A stretch of 19,143 nt of DNA from Candidatus Daviesbacteria bacterium (GCA_030648435.1 JAUSHE010000047.1:1-19143), one strand, 5' to 3'; shown: positions 7,107-14,262, numbered from the stretch's first letter. The notes: a model not told the origin generated them from the letters alone. A program made the numbers and translations.

Positions 7107-8002
7107 TGATTTTTGGATCGGCCGGTTTTTTGATTGGAATAGTTCTTGGAAGTTTTGCTAAGGCGCTGGCCGATAGAAGTTTAGTTGGTAAGTCATTTTG
7201 GGGAAGGTCGTATTGCTCGCAATGTAAGAAAACATTGCGTTGGTACGACCTTTTTCCAATTCTTTCGTTTGTATTTCTCCAAGGTAAATGCCGGTATTGC
7301 AAGAAGAAAATTCCTCTTGAATATCCAATCACAGAAGTTATTTTAGGAATATTAATTGCTTATCTTTTTGCTCAAACATTTGCCGACTTCAAGTTTACAG
7401 TTTACAGTTTTCAGTTAACAGTTTTGCTTGCTGAGCTGGTACTGAAAACATTCTTCATTGTTATTTTGGCGATGCTTTGTATGACAGATATGAAGAAGAT
7501 GCTGATTCCCGACAGGATTGTTAAACCGGCAATTTTGATCGGAGCAATCTCGCTGCTTGCCCTTACTATATATAAGATAGGCTATTTATATTACTATCTT
7601 TCGCAAAGCGTTCTTGGCCGTTTATTGCTGCCTCCCCACAGTGACTATTTTCAAAGACATGCATTAGTTATCGCTGAGCCCCTCATTTATGGAGTCCTGA
7701 TGGGACTTGCGATCGGGGGATTTTTCTTTTGCTTGATAGTTTTGACTAAGGGTAAAGGTATGGGCGGAGGAGATGTTAAACTGGGGGCTTTTATGGGGCT
7801 GATGCTGGGGTTTCCCCTATCTCTTTTGGCACTAATTCTTTCTTTTATAACAGGTGCTGTATTTTCAGTAGGTTTAATTATTGCCGGTAAAAAACATTTT
7901 GGCCAAACTATCCCCTTCGGACCATTTCTGGTTCTAGGCAGTCTCATCGCCCTCTTCTGGGGTAGCCAAATTATAGATTGGTACCTAAAACTAGGGTCTT
8001 GA
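7106..8002 (+). CDS. pilD: Prepilin peptidase / N-methyltransferase PilD
   Basis: Polytopic membrane aspartyl protease that cleaves prepilin leaders and N-methylates the new N-terminus. 298 residues. Seen: N-terminal methylase domain with the zinc cysteines C37, C40, C62 and C65 (YCSQC and CRYC), ending in IPLEYPITE; the protease domain has catalytic Asp residues D128 (MTDMKKMLIPDR) and D223 (GMGGGDVKLG). Several hydrophobic helices are evident. Odd: residues about 97-106 between two membrane helices are encoded by a heptamer repeat array (KFTVYSFQLTV). Another unusual stretch around residues 155-185 (YYYLSQSVLGRLLLPPHSDY) makes a longer loop than usual. The start overlaps the pilin stop (TAATG). 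It would process all the pilin-like genes that follow. Confidence 0.95.
   Translation: MIFGSAGFLIGIVLGSFAKALADRSLVGKSFWGRSYCSQCKKTLRWYDLFPILSFVFLQGKCRYCKKKIPLEYPITEVILGILIAYLFAQTFADFKFTVYSFQLTVLLAELVLKTFFIVILAMLCMTDMKKMLIPDRIVKPAILIGAISLLALTIYKIGYLYYYLSQSVLGRLLLPPHSDYFQRHALVIAEPLIYGVLMGLAIGGFFFCLIVLTKGKGMGGGDVKLGAFMGLMLGFPLSLLALILSFITGAVFSVGLIIAGKKHFGQTIPFGPFLVLGSLIALFWGSQIIDWYLKLGS
7394..7421 (+). repeat. Heptamer array inside pilD, four units
   Basis: TTTACAG, TTTACAG, TTTTCAG, TTAACAG in tandem, 28 bp. The same TTTACAG unit forms the array in front of pilM. In this orientation the heptamer is open in all three frames, while the reverse (CTGTAAA) would introduce stops; the copy in the gene is in the tolerated orientation. 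Confidence 0.8.
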
Positions 8003-8028
8003 CAGGTTATTTTGATTATGCAAATAAT
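7999..8028 (+). promoter_or_regulatory. Candidate promoter of the second pilin
   Basis: TTGACA (7999-8004, overlapping the pilD stop), 18-bp spacer, AATAAT (8023-8028, 5 of 6). Predicted start near 8035, about 15 nt before the ATG, with no Shine-Dalgarno in the leader. The -10 region is nearly the same sequence as that in front of the next pilin gene. Confidence 0.5.
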
Positions 8029-8049
8029 AGATATAGTCAGTAAAAATTA

Positions 8050-8484
8050 ATGAAAAAGCTTCTGCCCAGAACAAAAAATAATACATCCGGTTTTACCCTC
8101 GTCGAACTTCTGGTTGTAATCTCCATTATTGCAATCCTATCTGTTATTGGCATCACTGTATTTTCCGGCGTCCAGAAAAATGCCAGGGATGCAAGAAGAA
8201 GGGCTGATATAGAGGCGATCTCAAAGGCTTTGGAAGCCCATTTCGGTGATGTTGCATGTGGTGCAAGTGCTGCTGCTCCTTACTGCAATGTTACTTCAAA
8301 TCCATCTGTCCTATTTTCGTCAGGAGTGACACCGAGTAACCCGAGTCCAGGAGGGGCCGCTTATAGTGGTGTACCTGGAGCAGCAGCCGCTGTTTATACG
8401 ATAAAGGCACTGCTGGAAAATGGAAACGGAAATTGTCAAACGACGGTTGCGAATGATAGCTACTGTCTGAGTAATCAACAATAA
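8050..8484 (+). CDS. Type IV pilin-like protein (GspG/PilE type)
   Basis: 144-residue prepilin. Leader MKKLLPRTKNNTSG, cleavage before FTLVELLVVISIIAILSVIG with Glu at position 5, then the helix NARDARRRADIEAISKALEAHF characteristic of GspG-like pilins. The soluble part is small with AAAPYCN, GNCQT and SYCLSNQQ; the C-terminal cysteines could close a D-region-like disulfide. The start lies 47 bp after pilD behind its own candidate promoter, so it can be transcribed apart from pilD. It may be an alternative major pilin or a minor one; the sequence does not settle this. The next gene appears to be a diverged paralogue with a related upstream region. Confidence 0.85.
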   Translation: MKKLLPRTKNNTSGFTLVELLVVISIIAILSVIGITVFSGVQKNARDARRRADIEAISKALEAHFGDVACGASAAAPYCNVTSNPSVLFSSGVTPSNPSPGGAAYSGVPGAAAAVYTIKALLENGNGNCQTTVANDSYCLSNQQ

Positions 8485-8491
8485 TGACTTC

Positions 8492-8520
8492 TTGATTGTC
8501 TTCTTTTGATTTGCAATAAT
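8492..8520 (+). promoter_or_regulatory. Candidate promoter, leaderless pilin
   Basis: TTGATT (8492-8497), 17-bp spacer, AATAAT (8515-8520) preceded by TGC, an extended -10. Only 7 nt separate the -10 from the ATG at 8528, so the transcript would begin at or next to the start codon. Confidence 0.55.
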
Positions 8521-8527
8521 AGAATTA

Positions 8528-9052
8528 ATGCTCAAACGTAAAGGTTTTACTTTAGTACGAAGTGCCAAGGTGAATACTTTAGGATTCACCTTAATTGAAC
8601 TTCTCGTAACGATTTCTATTATTGCTATTCTTTCGGCAATTGGGATGGTTGCTTATTCTTCTGTCATGAAACAGGGACGGGATTCAAAAAGGCAATCTGA
8701 TCTCCGCTCAATCCAATCAGCCCTGGAGCAATACTATTTTGACCAGGGTTTTTATCCAGGAAGTCCAGGTATGAACTTTATATTGTATAATTCAGGCTCG
8801 TTTACTAGCAATACTGGTATTTCCCCACCTCCATCTCCACCTCCCGCAAAAATATATATAAATTCTCCCCCAAAGGATCCAACACATTATGACTATATTA
8901 CAATTCCTGATTCATGTGATAATAATGGATTAAATCGATGTACCAGTTATTGCCTTTATGCCACACTGGATAATCTTTCTACTCCTGCGCCTGTACCTTC
9001 TGGTTGTAGGGCATATTGGGCTGATCGTAATTTTGTAGTGACTCCTCCATAG
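8528..9052 (+). CDS. Type IV pilin-like protein with repeat-extended leader
   Basis: 174-residue prepilin of GspG type. The N-terminus holds two GFTL motifs: GFTL at residues 6-9, followed by VRSAKVNTL, then GFTLIELLVTISIIAILSAI from residue 19. Only the second has the Glu at +5 and the uninterrupted hydrophobic helix, so cleavage should occur after G19 and the leader would be 19 residues. The intervening codons coincide with an inverted-repeat element. After the helix, GRDSKRQSDLRSIQSALEQY and FYPG are typical. The soluble region is proline rich (SPPPSPPP) and ends in a domain with several cysteines (DSCDNN, NRCTSYCLY, SGCRAY). The stop overlaps no ATG; the next real start is 15 nt on. Probably a minor or alternative fibre subunit. 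Confidence 0.85.
   Translation: MLKRKGFTLVRSAKVNTLGFTLIELLVTISIIAILSAIGMVAYSSVMKQGRDSKRQSDLRSIQSALEQYYFDQGFYPGSPGMNFILYNSGSFTSNTGISPPPSPPPAKIYINSPPKDPTHYDYITIPDSCDNNGLNRCTSYCLYATLDNLSTPAPVPSGCRAYWADRNFVVTPP
8549..8592 (+). repeat. Inverted-repeat element in pilin leader
   Basis: AAGGTGAAT (8567-8575) and ATTCACCTT (8584-8592) are perfect 9-bp arms around the loop ACTTTAGG. Just upstream a shorter pair, ACTT (8549-8552) and AAGT (8560-8563), encloses TAGTACG. The octamer TACTTTAG occurs twice, at 8548 and 8575, 27 nt apart and in the same frame. The element encodes the extra leader residues and the second GFTL. Confidence 0.7.
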
Positions 9053-9054
9053 TG

Positions 9055-9060
9055 TACAAT
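9055..9060 (+). promoter_or_regulatory. Candidate -10 of FimT-like gene
   Basis: TACAAT ends 6 nt before ATG 9067, again at leaderless spacing and preceded by TG. A -35 is weak (TTGTAG, 16 bp upstream). The alternative reading is that AAAAGG next to the ATG is a poorly spaced ribosome site. Confidence 0.35.
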
Positions 9061-9066
9061 AAAAGG

Positions 9067-9531
9067 ATGTCTGCCAAGTCAGGATTTACTCTTGTTGAAC
9101 TTCTGGTTGTTATTGCTATTATGGCAATTGTTGGTGCTTATGCCCTGTCCAATTATAGTCGTTTTGGAGAAGATCAGAAATTGAAAGGTGCTGTTTTGGA
9201 TATAGTAAGCCTGCTCCGTCAGGCTCAAACAAATGCTGCAACTAATGTTGTCTGTACTGGCGGTACTTGGCAGGTTGAATTTTTAAATACGACAACAATT
9301 AATTTGAAATGTGTGACAACAAAAAAAACATTGCCACTGACTTATGGTATTTCAGTATCTGGGACTTCATGTCCACCTGCACTGCCGTTTACTGTGGGTT
9401 TTGTCCCACTTACTGGTAAGGTTAATTTTATTAGTTATCCAAATTGTACTTTACTTACAATTACCTTAGGAAGTAGCCCGAATCTTAAATCATTAAACAT
9501 TGAGCAAGGAGGCAGGATCTATGCGCAATAA
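9067..9531 (+). CDS. FimT/GspH-like minor pseudopilin
   Basis: 154 residues from ATG 9067 (an in-frame GTG at 9052 overlaps the preceding stop and is less likely). Leader MSAKSG, cleavage before FTLVELLVVIAIMAIVGAY. The next segment DQKLKGAVLDIVSLLRQAQT, in which the first half is followed by a helix ending in a Gln-rich, Ala-rich turn, is typical of FimT/GspH (compare LRxAQxxA in the family). The soluble part is beta-rich with GTWQVEF and LNIEQGGRIYAQ. GspH-like pseudopilins cap or prime the fibre. The first of the tip-type subunits, it overlaps the next gene by 11 nt. Confidence 0.78.
   Translation: MSAKSGFTLVELLVVIAIMAIVGAYALSNYSRFGEDQKLKGAVLDIVSLLRQAQTNAATNVVCTGGTWQVEFLNTTTINLKCVTTKKTLPLTYGISVSGTSCPPALPFTVGFVPLTGKVNFISYPNCTLLTITLGSSPNLKSLNIEQGGRIYAQ
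9506..9512 (+). promoter_or_regulatory. Shine-Dalgarno fixing the PilV-like start
   Basis: AAGGAGG lies 8 nt before ATG 9521, inside the 3' end of the FimT-like gene. It favours ATG 9521 over the TTG at 9500, which would extend the leader by 7 residues. Confidence 0.7.
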
Positions 9532-10078
9532 TGCTGGGAGCTCGCTGATGGAGGTCATTATTGCCACTACCGTCGGAATTTTAGTGGTTACAGCTCTTAC
9601 TTTTGCCACTATCTTCAGTTTACGCAATGCCAATTTTGCCAAAAATTCTGCCCAAGCTACCAAACTGGCTCAGCAAGGGATAGAAAAGCTCCGGACGAGC
9701 AGAGACAGAAATAGTAGTATAAGCATTTATGGCACTCCGGTCGATTCGTGGAGCGGGAGCAATCCTATTTGGAATTATCAAATTAAAATTGCCGGAGGTT
9801 GTGAAAATCCTTCAACAGGTGGAAAATGCTATTTCAATTTGAATTCAGTAACGGATAATTTAACTAATATTGGTTTTGCATTTGTATCTACTACAAATAC
9901 ACCGTTTCCGTCTTTAGTAGAGCAGGTTTCATATGGTAATTTGATTTTTAAAAGAGCGGTTATTTTATCCGATGATGCAAGTTACACTACTCAAAAGATA
10001 GCTACGGTGGTCGTTGCTTGGGTTGATTTTTCAGGCTCACATGAATCTAGATTGACAACAGTACTTAGAAAACTATGA
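9521..10078 (+). CDS. PilV/GspI-like minor pilin, first triplet
   Basis: 185 residues. Short leader MRNNAG, cleavage before SSLMEVIIATTVGILVVTAL with Glu at position 5. The following helix KLAQQGIEKLRTSRDRN is the pattern I know from PilV-like minor pilins of CPR bacteria, where an Ala-Gln-Glu/Gln-Gly segment precedes an Arg-rich turn. The C-terminal half (IWNYQIKIAGG, and QKIATVVVAWVD followed by SRLTTVLRKL) is a beta sheet typical of this family. It is the first member of a V-W-X run and is followed by the PilW-like gene with a 4-nt ATGA overlap. Confidence 0.75.
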   Translation: MRNNAGSSLMEVIIATTVGILVVTALTFATIFSLRNANFAKNSAQATKLAQQGIEKLRTSRDRNSSISIYGTPVDSWSGSNPIWNYQIKIAGGCENPSTGGKCYFNLNSVTDNLTNIGFAFVSTTNTPFPSLVEQVSYGNLIFKRAVILSDDASYTTQKIATVVVAWVDFSGSHESRLTTVLRKL

Positions 10079-10755
10079 AAAAAGAAAAATGCCTGCCTGC
10101 CGGCAGGCAGGGGTTTACTTTAGTTGAAATGTTGGTGGTGATGGCAATAACTGCTATTGTCGGAACAATGCTGATGGTAATTTTTACTAATACTTTGCGC
10201 GGTAGCAACAAAGCGCAGATATTGGCTGTGATAAAACAAAACGGTCAGGCAGTTTTGGATAATATGGATAAAAATATCCGAGGCGCTGATAATGTAATCT
10301 GTCCTACCCCGAGTAATCCATCGAATACTTTAGTTATCGTTAAAAACGGCTGTTATACCAGGTATAAATTTGTAGATCCTACTCCAGATCCAAACCCGAC
10401 CCAAAATGGTCAAATTCAACAAGATAATCCTCAGCCGGATCCCTCTACTCCTTGTACTCAAAATTCTCCTGCTCCTACCCCTGTGGATATCCAAGCATTT
10501 ATCAATAATGTCTGTTTAGATCCAATGGTTAATCCTACTATTTTGACTGATACCAATTCTCAAACCGGAGTTTCTATTATTAAAACAAAGGATTCAATTG
10601 GGAACGATCTGCCCTTTTTTGTACCAAGCAATCCATCAGGTTTCAAAAAGAGTGTAACTATACAATTTGCGCTTAAACCCGGAGTAGATGTTCCTGCGGC
10701 AATTTCGGATCAAATTGACCCAGTTACATTTCAGACAACAATTGAGTTAAGATAA
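10075..10755 (+). CDS. PilW/GspJ-like minor pilin, first triplet
   Basis: 226 residues. Leader MKKEKCLPAGRQG, cleavage before FTLVEMLVVMAITAIVGTML with Glu at 5, then the PilW-type segment VIKQNGQAVLDNMDKNIRGADNV (the family has a similar Gln-x-G, Leu-x-x-Ile-Arg-x-Ala pattern). Odd: the last leader residues LPAGRQG are encoded by a perfect 20-bp palindrome, so the Gly required at -1 is supplied by, or adjacent to, a repeat insertion. A proline-rich linker (about residues 102-140, rich in Asp-Pro and Asn-Pro) separates the N-terminal part from a C-terminal beta domain. ATGA start-stop overlap with the gene before it. Confidence 0.78.
   Translation: MKKEKCLPAGRQGFTLVEMLVVMAITAIVGTMLMVIFTNTLRGSNKAQILAVIKQNGQAVLDNMDKNIRGADNVICPTPSNPSNTLVIVKNGCYTRYKFVDPTPDPNPTQNGQIQQDNPQPDPSTPCTQNSPAPTPVDIQAFINNVCLDPMVNPTILTDTNSQTGVSIIKTKDSIGNDLPFFVPSNPSGFKKSVTIQFALKPGVDVPAAISDQIDPVTFQTTIELR
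10092..10111 (+). repeat. Perfect 20-bp palindrome in pilin leader
   Basis: CCTGCCTGCCGGCAGGCAGG, 17 nt after the ATG. It encodes the LPAGRQ peptide. As I recall, palindromes of this kind encoding PAGRQ occur in many CPR proteins, so it is probably a dispersed repeat. As RNA it could form an 8-bp GC-rich hairpin with a 4-nt loop directly behind the start codon. Confidence 0.85.
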
Positions 10756-10759
10756 TTAT

Positions 10760-11581
10760 ATGAGAAGCGAGAAGGGCCAAGTCGTTTTAATACTGGTTTT
10801 AGTCATGACTGTAGCCTTGGCTATTGGTATTTCTGTGATACAGCGTTCTCTTTCTGATGTATCCACATCTTCAAAAGTTGAACAATCATCCAGAGCCTTT
10901 TCCGCAGCTGAGGCAGGAATAGAAAAATCTATTCAGAGTGGTGCTAACGTTAGTTCTACTGATCTTGGCAATAATGCAACAATTGATGGAGCTCAAGTCA
11001 TTTCTATTCCTGCTGCTGGCAATGCTTTGGAGTATCCGTTGTTGGCTAAAGAAGAAATGGCTCAGGTTTGGCTAGCTGATCCGGTTACATTGACCGCAAC
11101 TTATAATCAACCCGCTTTTAAAGTTTATTTCGGTACACCTGGTACAGCAGATGAACCTGCTATAGAAGTAACAGTAGTGAGCAAAAACGGAGCAGACTAT
11201 ATTTCAACAAAAAAGTTTTTTGATTCAGATTCAACAAGAATCGGTACTAATGGTTTTAGCAATGCGACTTGTAATAACAATCATACAGTGCGTACAGACG
11301 CTAATACTTCAGATAGCACATTTGCTTGTGTGGCTACTGTCAATGGTTATTCCGGAATTCCAATTTTGGTTAGATTAAGACTTCTGTATTCATCTACCAG
11401 TCAACCTGTAGCTGTAGCTCCGACAAACCCAAATTTTCCTCTTCCACTCCAAGCAAAGATTTATACGGCTACTGGAATTTCAGGTCAGACTCAAAGGAGA
11501 ATTCAGGTACGCCGGTTTGATAAAGTAGTTCCGCACTTTTTTGATTATGCCGTCTTTTCAGTCGGTGATATTAATAAATAA
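10760..11581 (+). CDS. PilX/GspK-like minor pilin, first triplet
   Basis: 273 residues. N-terminus MRSEKG then QVVLILVLVMTVALAIGISV, a single hydrophobic helix, followed by SSRAFSAAEAGIEKSIQSG; the A-A-E-A-G signature after the helix is the hallmark of PilX N-terminal domains. Cleavage after G6 would leave Gln at +1 and no Glu at +5, as in the tip subunit GspK of type II secretion. The C-terminal part (about 60-273) is beta-rich with a cysteine pair (ATCNN, FACVA) and no domain I can name. It starts 4 nt after the PilW-like gene without a Shine-Dalgarno and overlaps the next start in TAATG. Confidence 0.72.
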   Translation: MRSEKGQVVLILVLVMTVALAIGISVIQRSLSDVSTSSKVEQSSRAFSAAEAGIEKSIQSGANVSSTDLGNNATIDGAQVISIPAAGNALEYPLLAKEEMAQVWLADPVTLTATYNQPAFKVYFGTPGTADEPAIEVTVVSKNGADYISTKKFFDSDSTRIGTNGFSNATCNNNHTVRTDANTSDSTFACVATVNGYSGIPILVRLRLLYSSTSQPVAVAPTNPNFPLPLQAKIYTATGISGQTQRRIQVRRFDKVVPHFFDYAVFSVGDINK

Positions 11582-11982
11582 TGAAAGACGAGCGCGGAGT
11601 TTCTCTGGTTGAGTCTTTACTGGTTGTAGTTGTTTTGGGATCAATTATATTTTTGATTGCCAGTATTCCTAATGCTCTAATGCTGGTTGGCAAAAGCAGG
11701 CATGTCAGTTTGGCCCGTGAAATAGCTGTCAAGCAAATTGAAGATAAAAGAACCATAAATTATTCAAATTTGGTGAACGATAATTCAATCATTTCCGATC
11801 CCCGCTTGAGTTTACTGCCGAATGGCCTCGGAACAGTTGCTGTTTCAGACTGTGATCCTCTGGTTTGTACAAACAGCGAACATATAAAACAGGTTTTGGT
11901 TACAGTTAATTGGAAAGACAATAATAAAGTGCAGACTGTAACTTTGAAAACCATGATTGGAGAAGGAGGAATTAATCAATGA
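11581..11982 (+). CDS. PilV/GspI-like minor pilin, second triplet
   Basis: 133 residues. Leader MKDERG, cleavage before VSLVESLLVVVVLGSIIFLI with Glu at 5. The following AREIAVKQIEDKRTINYSNLVN is the GspI/PilV-type helix and turn. The C-terminus HIKQVLVTVNWKDNNKVQTV is a short beta sheet similar in placement to that of the first PilV-like protein. The cysteines CDPLVC may form a disulfide. Start overlaps the PilX-like stop by 1 nt and the stop overlaps the next start by 4 nt, so the triplet is translationally coupled. Confidence 0.72.
   Translation: MKDERGVSLVESLLVVVVLGSIIFLIASIPNALMLVGKSRHVSLAREIAVKQIEDKRTINYSNLVNDNSIISDPRLSLLPNGLGTVAVSDCDPLVCTNSEHIKQVLVTVNWKDNNKVQTVTLKTMIGEGGINQ
11963..11969 (+). 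promoter_or_regulatory. Shine-Dalgarno of second PilW-like gene
   Basis: AAGGAGG ends 9 nt before ATG 11979, within the end of the PilV-like gene. With the sites before 6552, 9521 and 17500 it shows that leadered, SD-driven initiation coexists with the leaderless-type starts. Confidence 0.65.
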
Positions 11983-12494
11983 AAGGCATAACCCTTTTGG
12001 AAGTACTAGTGGCTATGGGAATTGCAACTATTGTTGGGGTTTTATTGGTAGTAATTATTACCAACAGCGCTGGTTTGTTTAAAGATCAGTCTTCAAAAGT
12101 TTCGGTTGGGGTAAACACAAATGATTCTTTCTCGCAAATCAGGGCAAGTATCAAGCAGGCAAGCGCAATATCCGACCAGTCAGGATCAGGTCAGCTGATC
12201 TTGAAAGTAGCATCTATAGATGCCGGAGGTAATATTATTGACAGCACTTATGATGATTTTGTTTTTTTGATTAACCAAAAGAACTTGCATTTTCAGATTA
12301 TCCCCAACCTGTCAAGCTCAAGAAAAAGCAAGGACAGTATTTTAGCCGGCAATGTTGATAATATAAATTTTCAATACTTAAATTTTGTGAACCCCCCGGC
12401 TGAAGTAACACCTGCTGCTGCAACCAAAATTCGTATCAGCTTAAACATTAAATCAAGCATTGCAACAGCGGAGGCAAACTTAAGAAATGATTAG
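11979..12494 (+). CDS. PilW/GspJ-like minor pilin, second triplet
   Basis: 171 residues. Very short leader MKG, cleavage before ITLLEVLVAMGIATIVGVLL with Glu at 5, then FSQIRASIKQASAISDQSGS, which aligns in layout with the PilW-type Ile-Arg-x-x-Ile segment. The soluble part is beta-rich (LILKVASIDAGG, FVFLINQKNLHFQII) and ends in KIRISLNIKSSIATAEANLR, resembling the closing strands of GspJ-like pseudopilins. Its stop lies 8 nt inside the start of the large PilX-like gene. Confidence 0.7.
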   Translation: MKGITLLEVLVAMGIATIVGVLLVVIITNSAGLFKDQSSKVSVGVNTNDSFSQIRASIKQASAISDQSGSGQLILKVASIDAGGNIIDSTYDDFVFLINQKNLHFQIIPNLSSSRKSKDSILAGNVDNINFQYLNFVNPPAEVTPAAATKIRISLNIKSSIATAEANLRND

Positions 12495-14259
12495 AAAAGA
12501 ATCAGGCCAAATTTTGATACTGACTTTTATTGCTTTGGGGATTACCCTATTTACTGTGCTGTTTATTATTGCAGGAGCTCAGCTTTATTTCGGTAATGCT
12601 GCTTATTCGGTTAATGCCGAGAAGGCTACATCTTTAGCTGAAGCGGGACTGGATAAAGCTCTGACCTCCTTGAATAAAACAGGAGGAAGTTATAACGGCG
12701 AATCAGAAACATCCTTTGGTGATGGAGAGTACTCTGTTGTTGTAACAAACAAGGATACTTCAACTAAAATAGTTCAATCAACAGGTTATATACCCAACAA
12801 GAGTAATCCTAAAACGAAAAGAACAGTTCAGGTTCAAGCATCTACTGGAGCCGGTATTTCATTTGTTTATGGAATGTTGGTGGGAAATGGTGGGATTTCC
12901 ATGGGTAACGGATCTCAAATTAACGGATCAATTTATTCAAACGGAAATATTTTGGGTGGCAATAATGAAACAATTACTGGTGACGCATATGTAGCCGGAG
13001 GTACAGAGGCTAGTCCTGACCAGCAGACCGATTGTTTTGGGGCAAATTGTACTGATTTTATATTTGGTAAGACAATTTCCGGTAATAGCCAGCTGGATGT
13101 TGCTCAAAGCTTCAAACCCGGAACGACTACGGTTCTTAACAAAGTTCAACTTAAACTAAAGAAAATTGGAAATCCGGGTAATCTAACTGTCAGAATATTA
13201 GGTGATAGCAGCGGCAGCCCAAATAAAAACAGCGTTTTAGCATCAGGTACGTTGGGAGCAAATTTAGTTACAACGAACTATGGATTTATTGATGTTACAT
13301 TTACTCCGGCGCCTAATTTAACTGCAAATACGGTCTATTGGATTATGATAGATACAGCGAGTAATTCCAGTAATTATTGGGCATGGTCCGAAGATCTGGC
13401 GCAGTCTTATACCAGAGGAGCAGCCGAGTGGTCACCTAATTGGAGCGCTACCAACCCAGTATGGGGCAGTATTCCGGGTGATTTAGGATTTATGGCTTAT
13501 ATGGGCGGGGTTGCTACATCAATCGATATGGCAAATGGGTCAGTAGTGCAGGGAAATGTACATGCTAATACGATAAACGGAATTACAATTAATAAAGATG
13601 CCTATTATCAAATTATCAACAACTCAACAGTAAGGGGAACTGCGCACCCTAATTCGATCGATCCTGCACCCGTCGCAATGCCAATCTCGCAGGCAAATAT
13701 TGATCAGTGGAAGGCTGATGCGGAAAACGCCGGTCCCCCATCAGCTGATATTGAAAGTTGTCACAACAAAATAGGTCCCGGGAAGATTGTTGGTAAGATT
13801 GAAATTGAAAATCAGTGTACTGTGACCGTAACTACACCAATTTGGGTTACAGGAGATATATCAGTCGGTAATAATGTAATTTTTAAGATGGATCCAGGTT
13901 TAGGTTCTGTCTCGGGGATGATAATTGTGGACGGTCAAACGAACTTTGCAAACGGTAATAATTTATTGGGAACCGGAGTTAGCGGAAGTTACCTGATGTT
14001 GCTTTCTACTTATAATTCGCAAACAAACGGAATAGCTGCAATAGCTACCGGCAATAGTTCGATTACGGGGATTTTATATGCCCCTTTTGGCATTCTATCC
14101 CTAGCTAATAATGCAAATTTTAAGGAGGCTGTTGCCTGGCAAATTAATATGGGAACAGGAACTATTTTAACTTATGATTCCGGTTTAATTTCTACATTCT
14201 TTTCCGCAGGGCCTTCAGGATCGTTCTCTCTAGTTAAGGGCTCATACCAAGTAAAGTAA
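12487..14259 (+). CDS. Large PilX-like protein with beta-helix and inserted sandwich domain
   Basis: 590 residues, a candidate pilus-tip adhesin. N-terminus MIRKESG then QILILTFIALGITLFTVLFI, single hydrophobic helix, followed by KATSLAEAGLDKALTSL, the PilX N-terminal signature; no Glu at +5. From about 130 comes a Gly/Asn-rich repetitive region (GGISMGNGSQINGSIYSNGN, GDAYVAGG) that looks like a parallel beta-helix or bactofilin-like fold. It is interrupted at about 190-340 by a segment (QLKLKKIGNPGNLTVRILGD, then a Trp/Tyr-rich WAWSEDLAQSY and WSPNWS part) that looks like a beta-sandwich, then resumes (GSVVQGNVHANTINGITINK to GILYAPFGILSLANN and LTYDSGL), resembling the C-terminal domain often found behind PilX N-termini. 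Last gene of the second V-W-X triplet. Ligand unknown. Confidence 0.72.
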   Translation: MIRKESGQILILTFIALGITLFTVLFIIAGAQLYFGNAAYSVNAEKATSLAEAGLDKALTSLNKTGGSYNGESETSFGDGEYSVVVTNKDTSTKIVQSTGYIPNKSNPKTKRTVQVQASTGAGISFVYGMLVGNGGISMGNGSQINGSIYSNGNILGGNNETITGDAYVAGGTEASPDQQTDCFGANCTDFIFGKTISGNSQLDVAQSFKPGTTTVLNKVQLKLKKIGNPGNLTVRILGDSSGSPNKNSVLASGTLGANLVTTNYGFIDVTFTPAPNLTANTVYWIMIDTASNSSNYWAWSEDLAQSYTRGAAEWSPNWSATNPVWGSIPGDLGFMAYMGGVATSIDMANGSVVQGNVHANTINGITINKDAYYQIINNSTVRGTAHPNSIDPAPVAMPISQANIDQWKADAENAGPPSADIESCHNKIGPGKIVGKIEIENQCTVTVTTPIWVTGDISVGNNVIFKMDPGLGSVSGMIIVDGQTNFANGNNLLGTGVSGSYLMLLSTYNSQTNGIAAIATGNSSITGILYAPFGILSLANNANFKEAVAWQINMGTGTILTYDSGLISTFFSAGPSGSFSLVKGSYQVK

Positions 14260-14262
14260 CAG

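Noticed and set aside
9052..9066. GTG 9052 as start of the FimT-like gene
   Set aside because: It shares bases with the preceding stop and lies upstream of a TACAAT box; ATG 9067 gives a normal leader.
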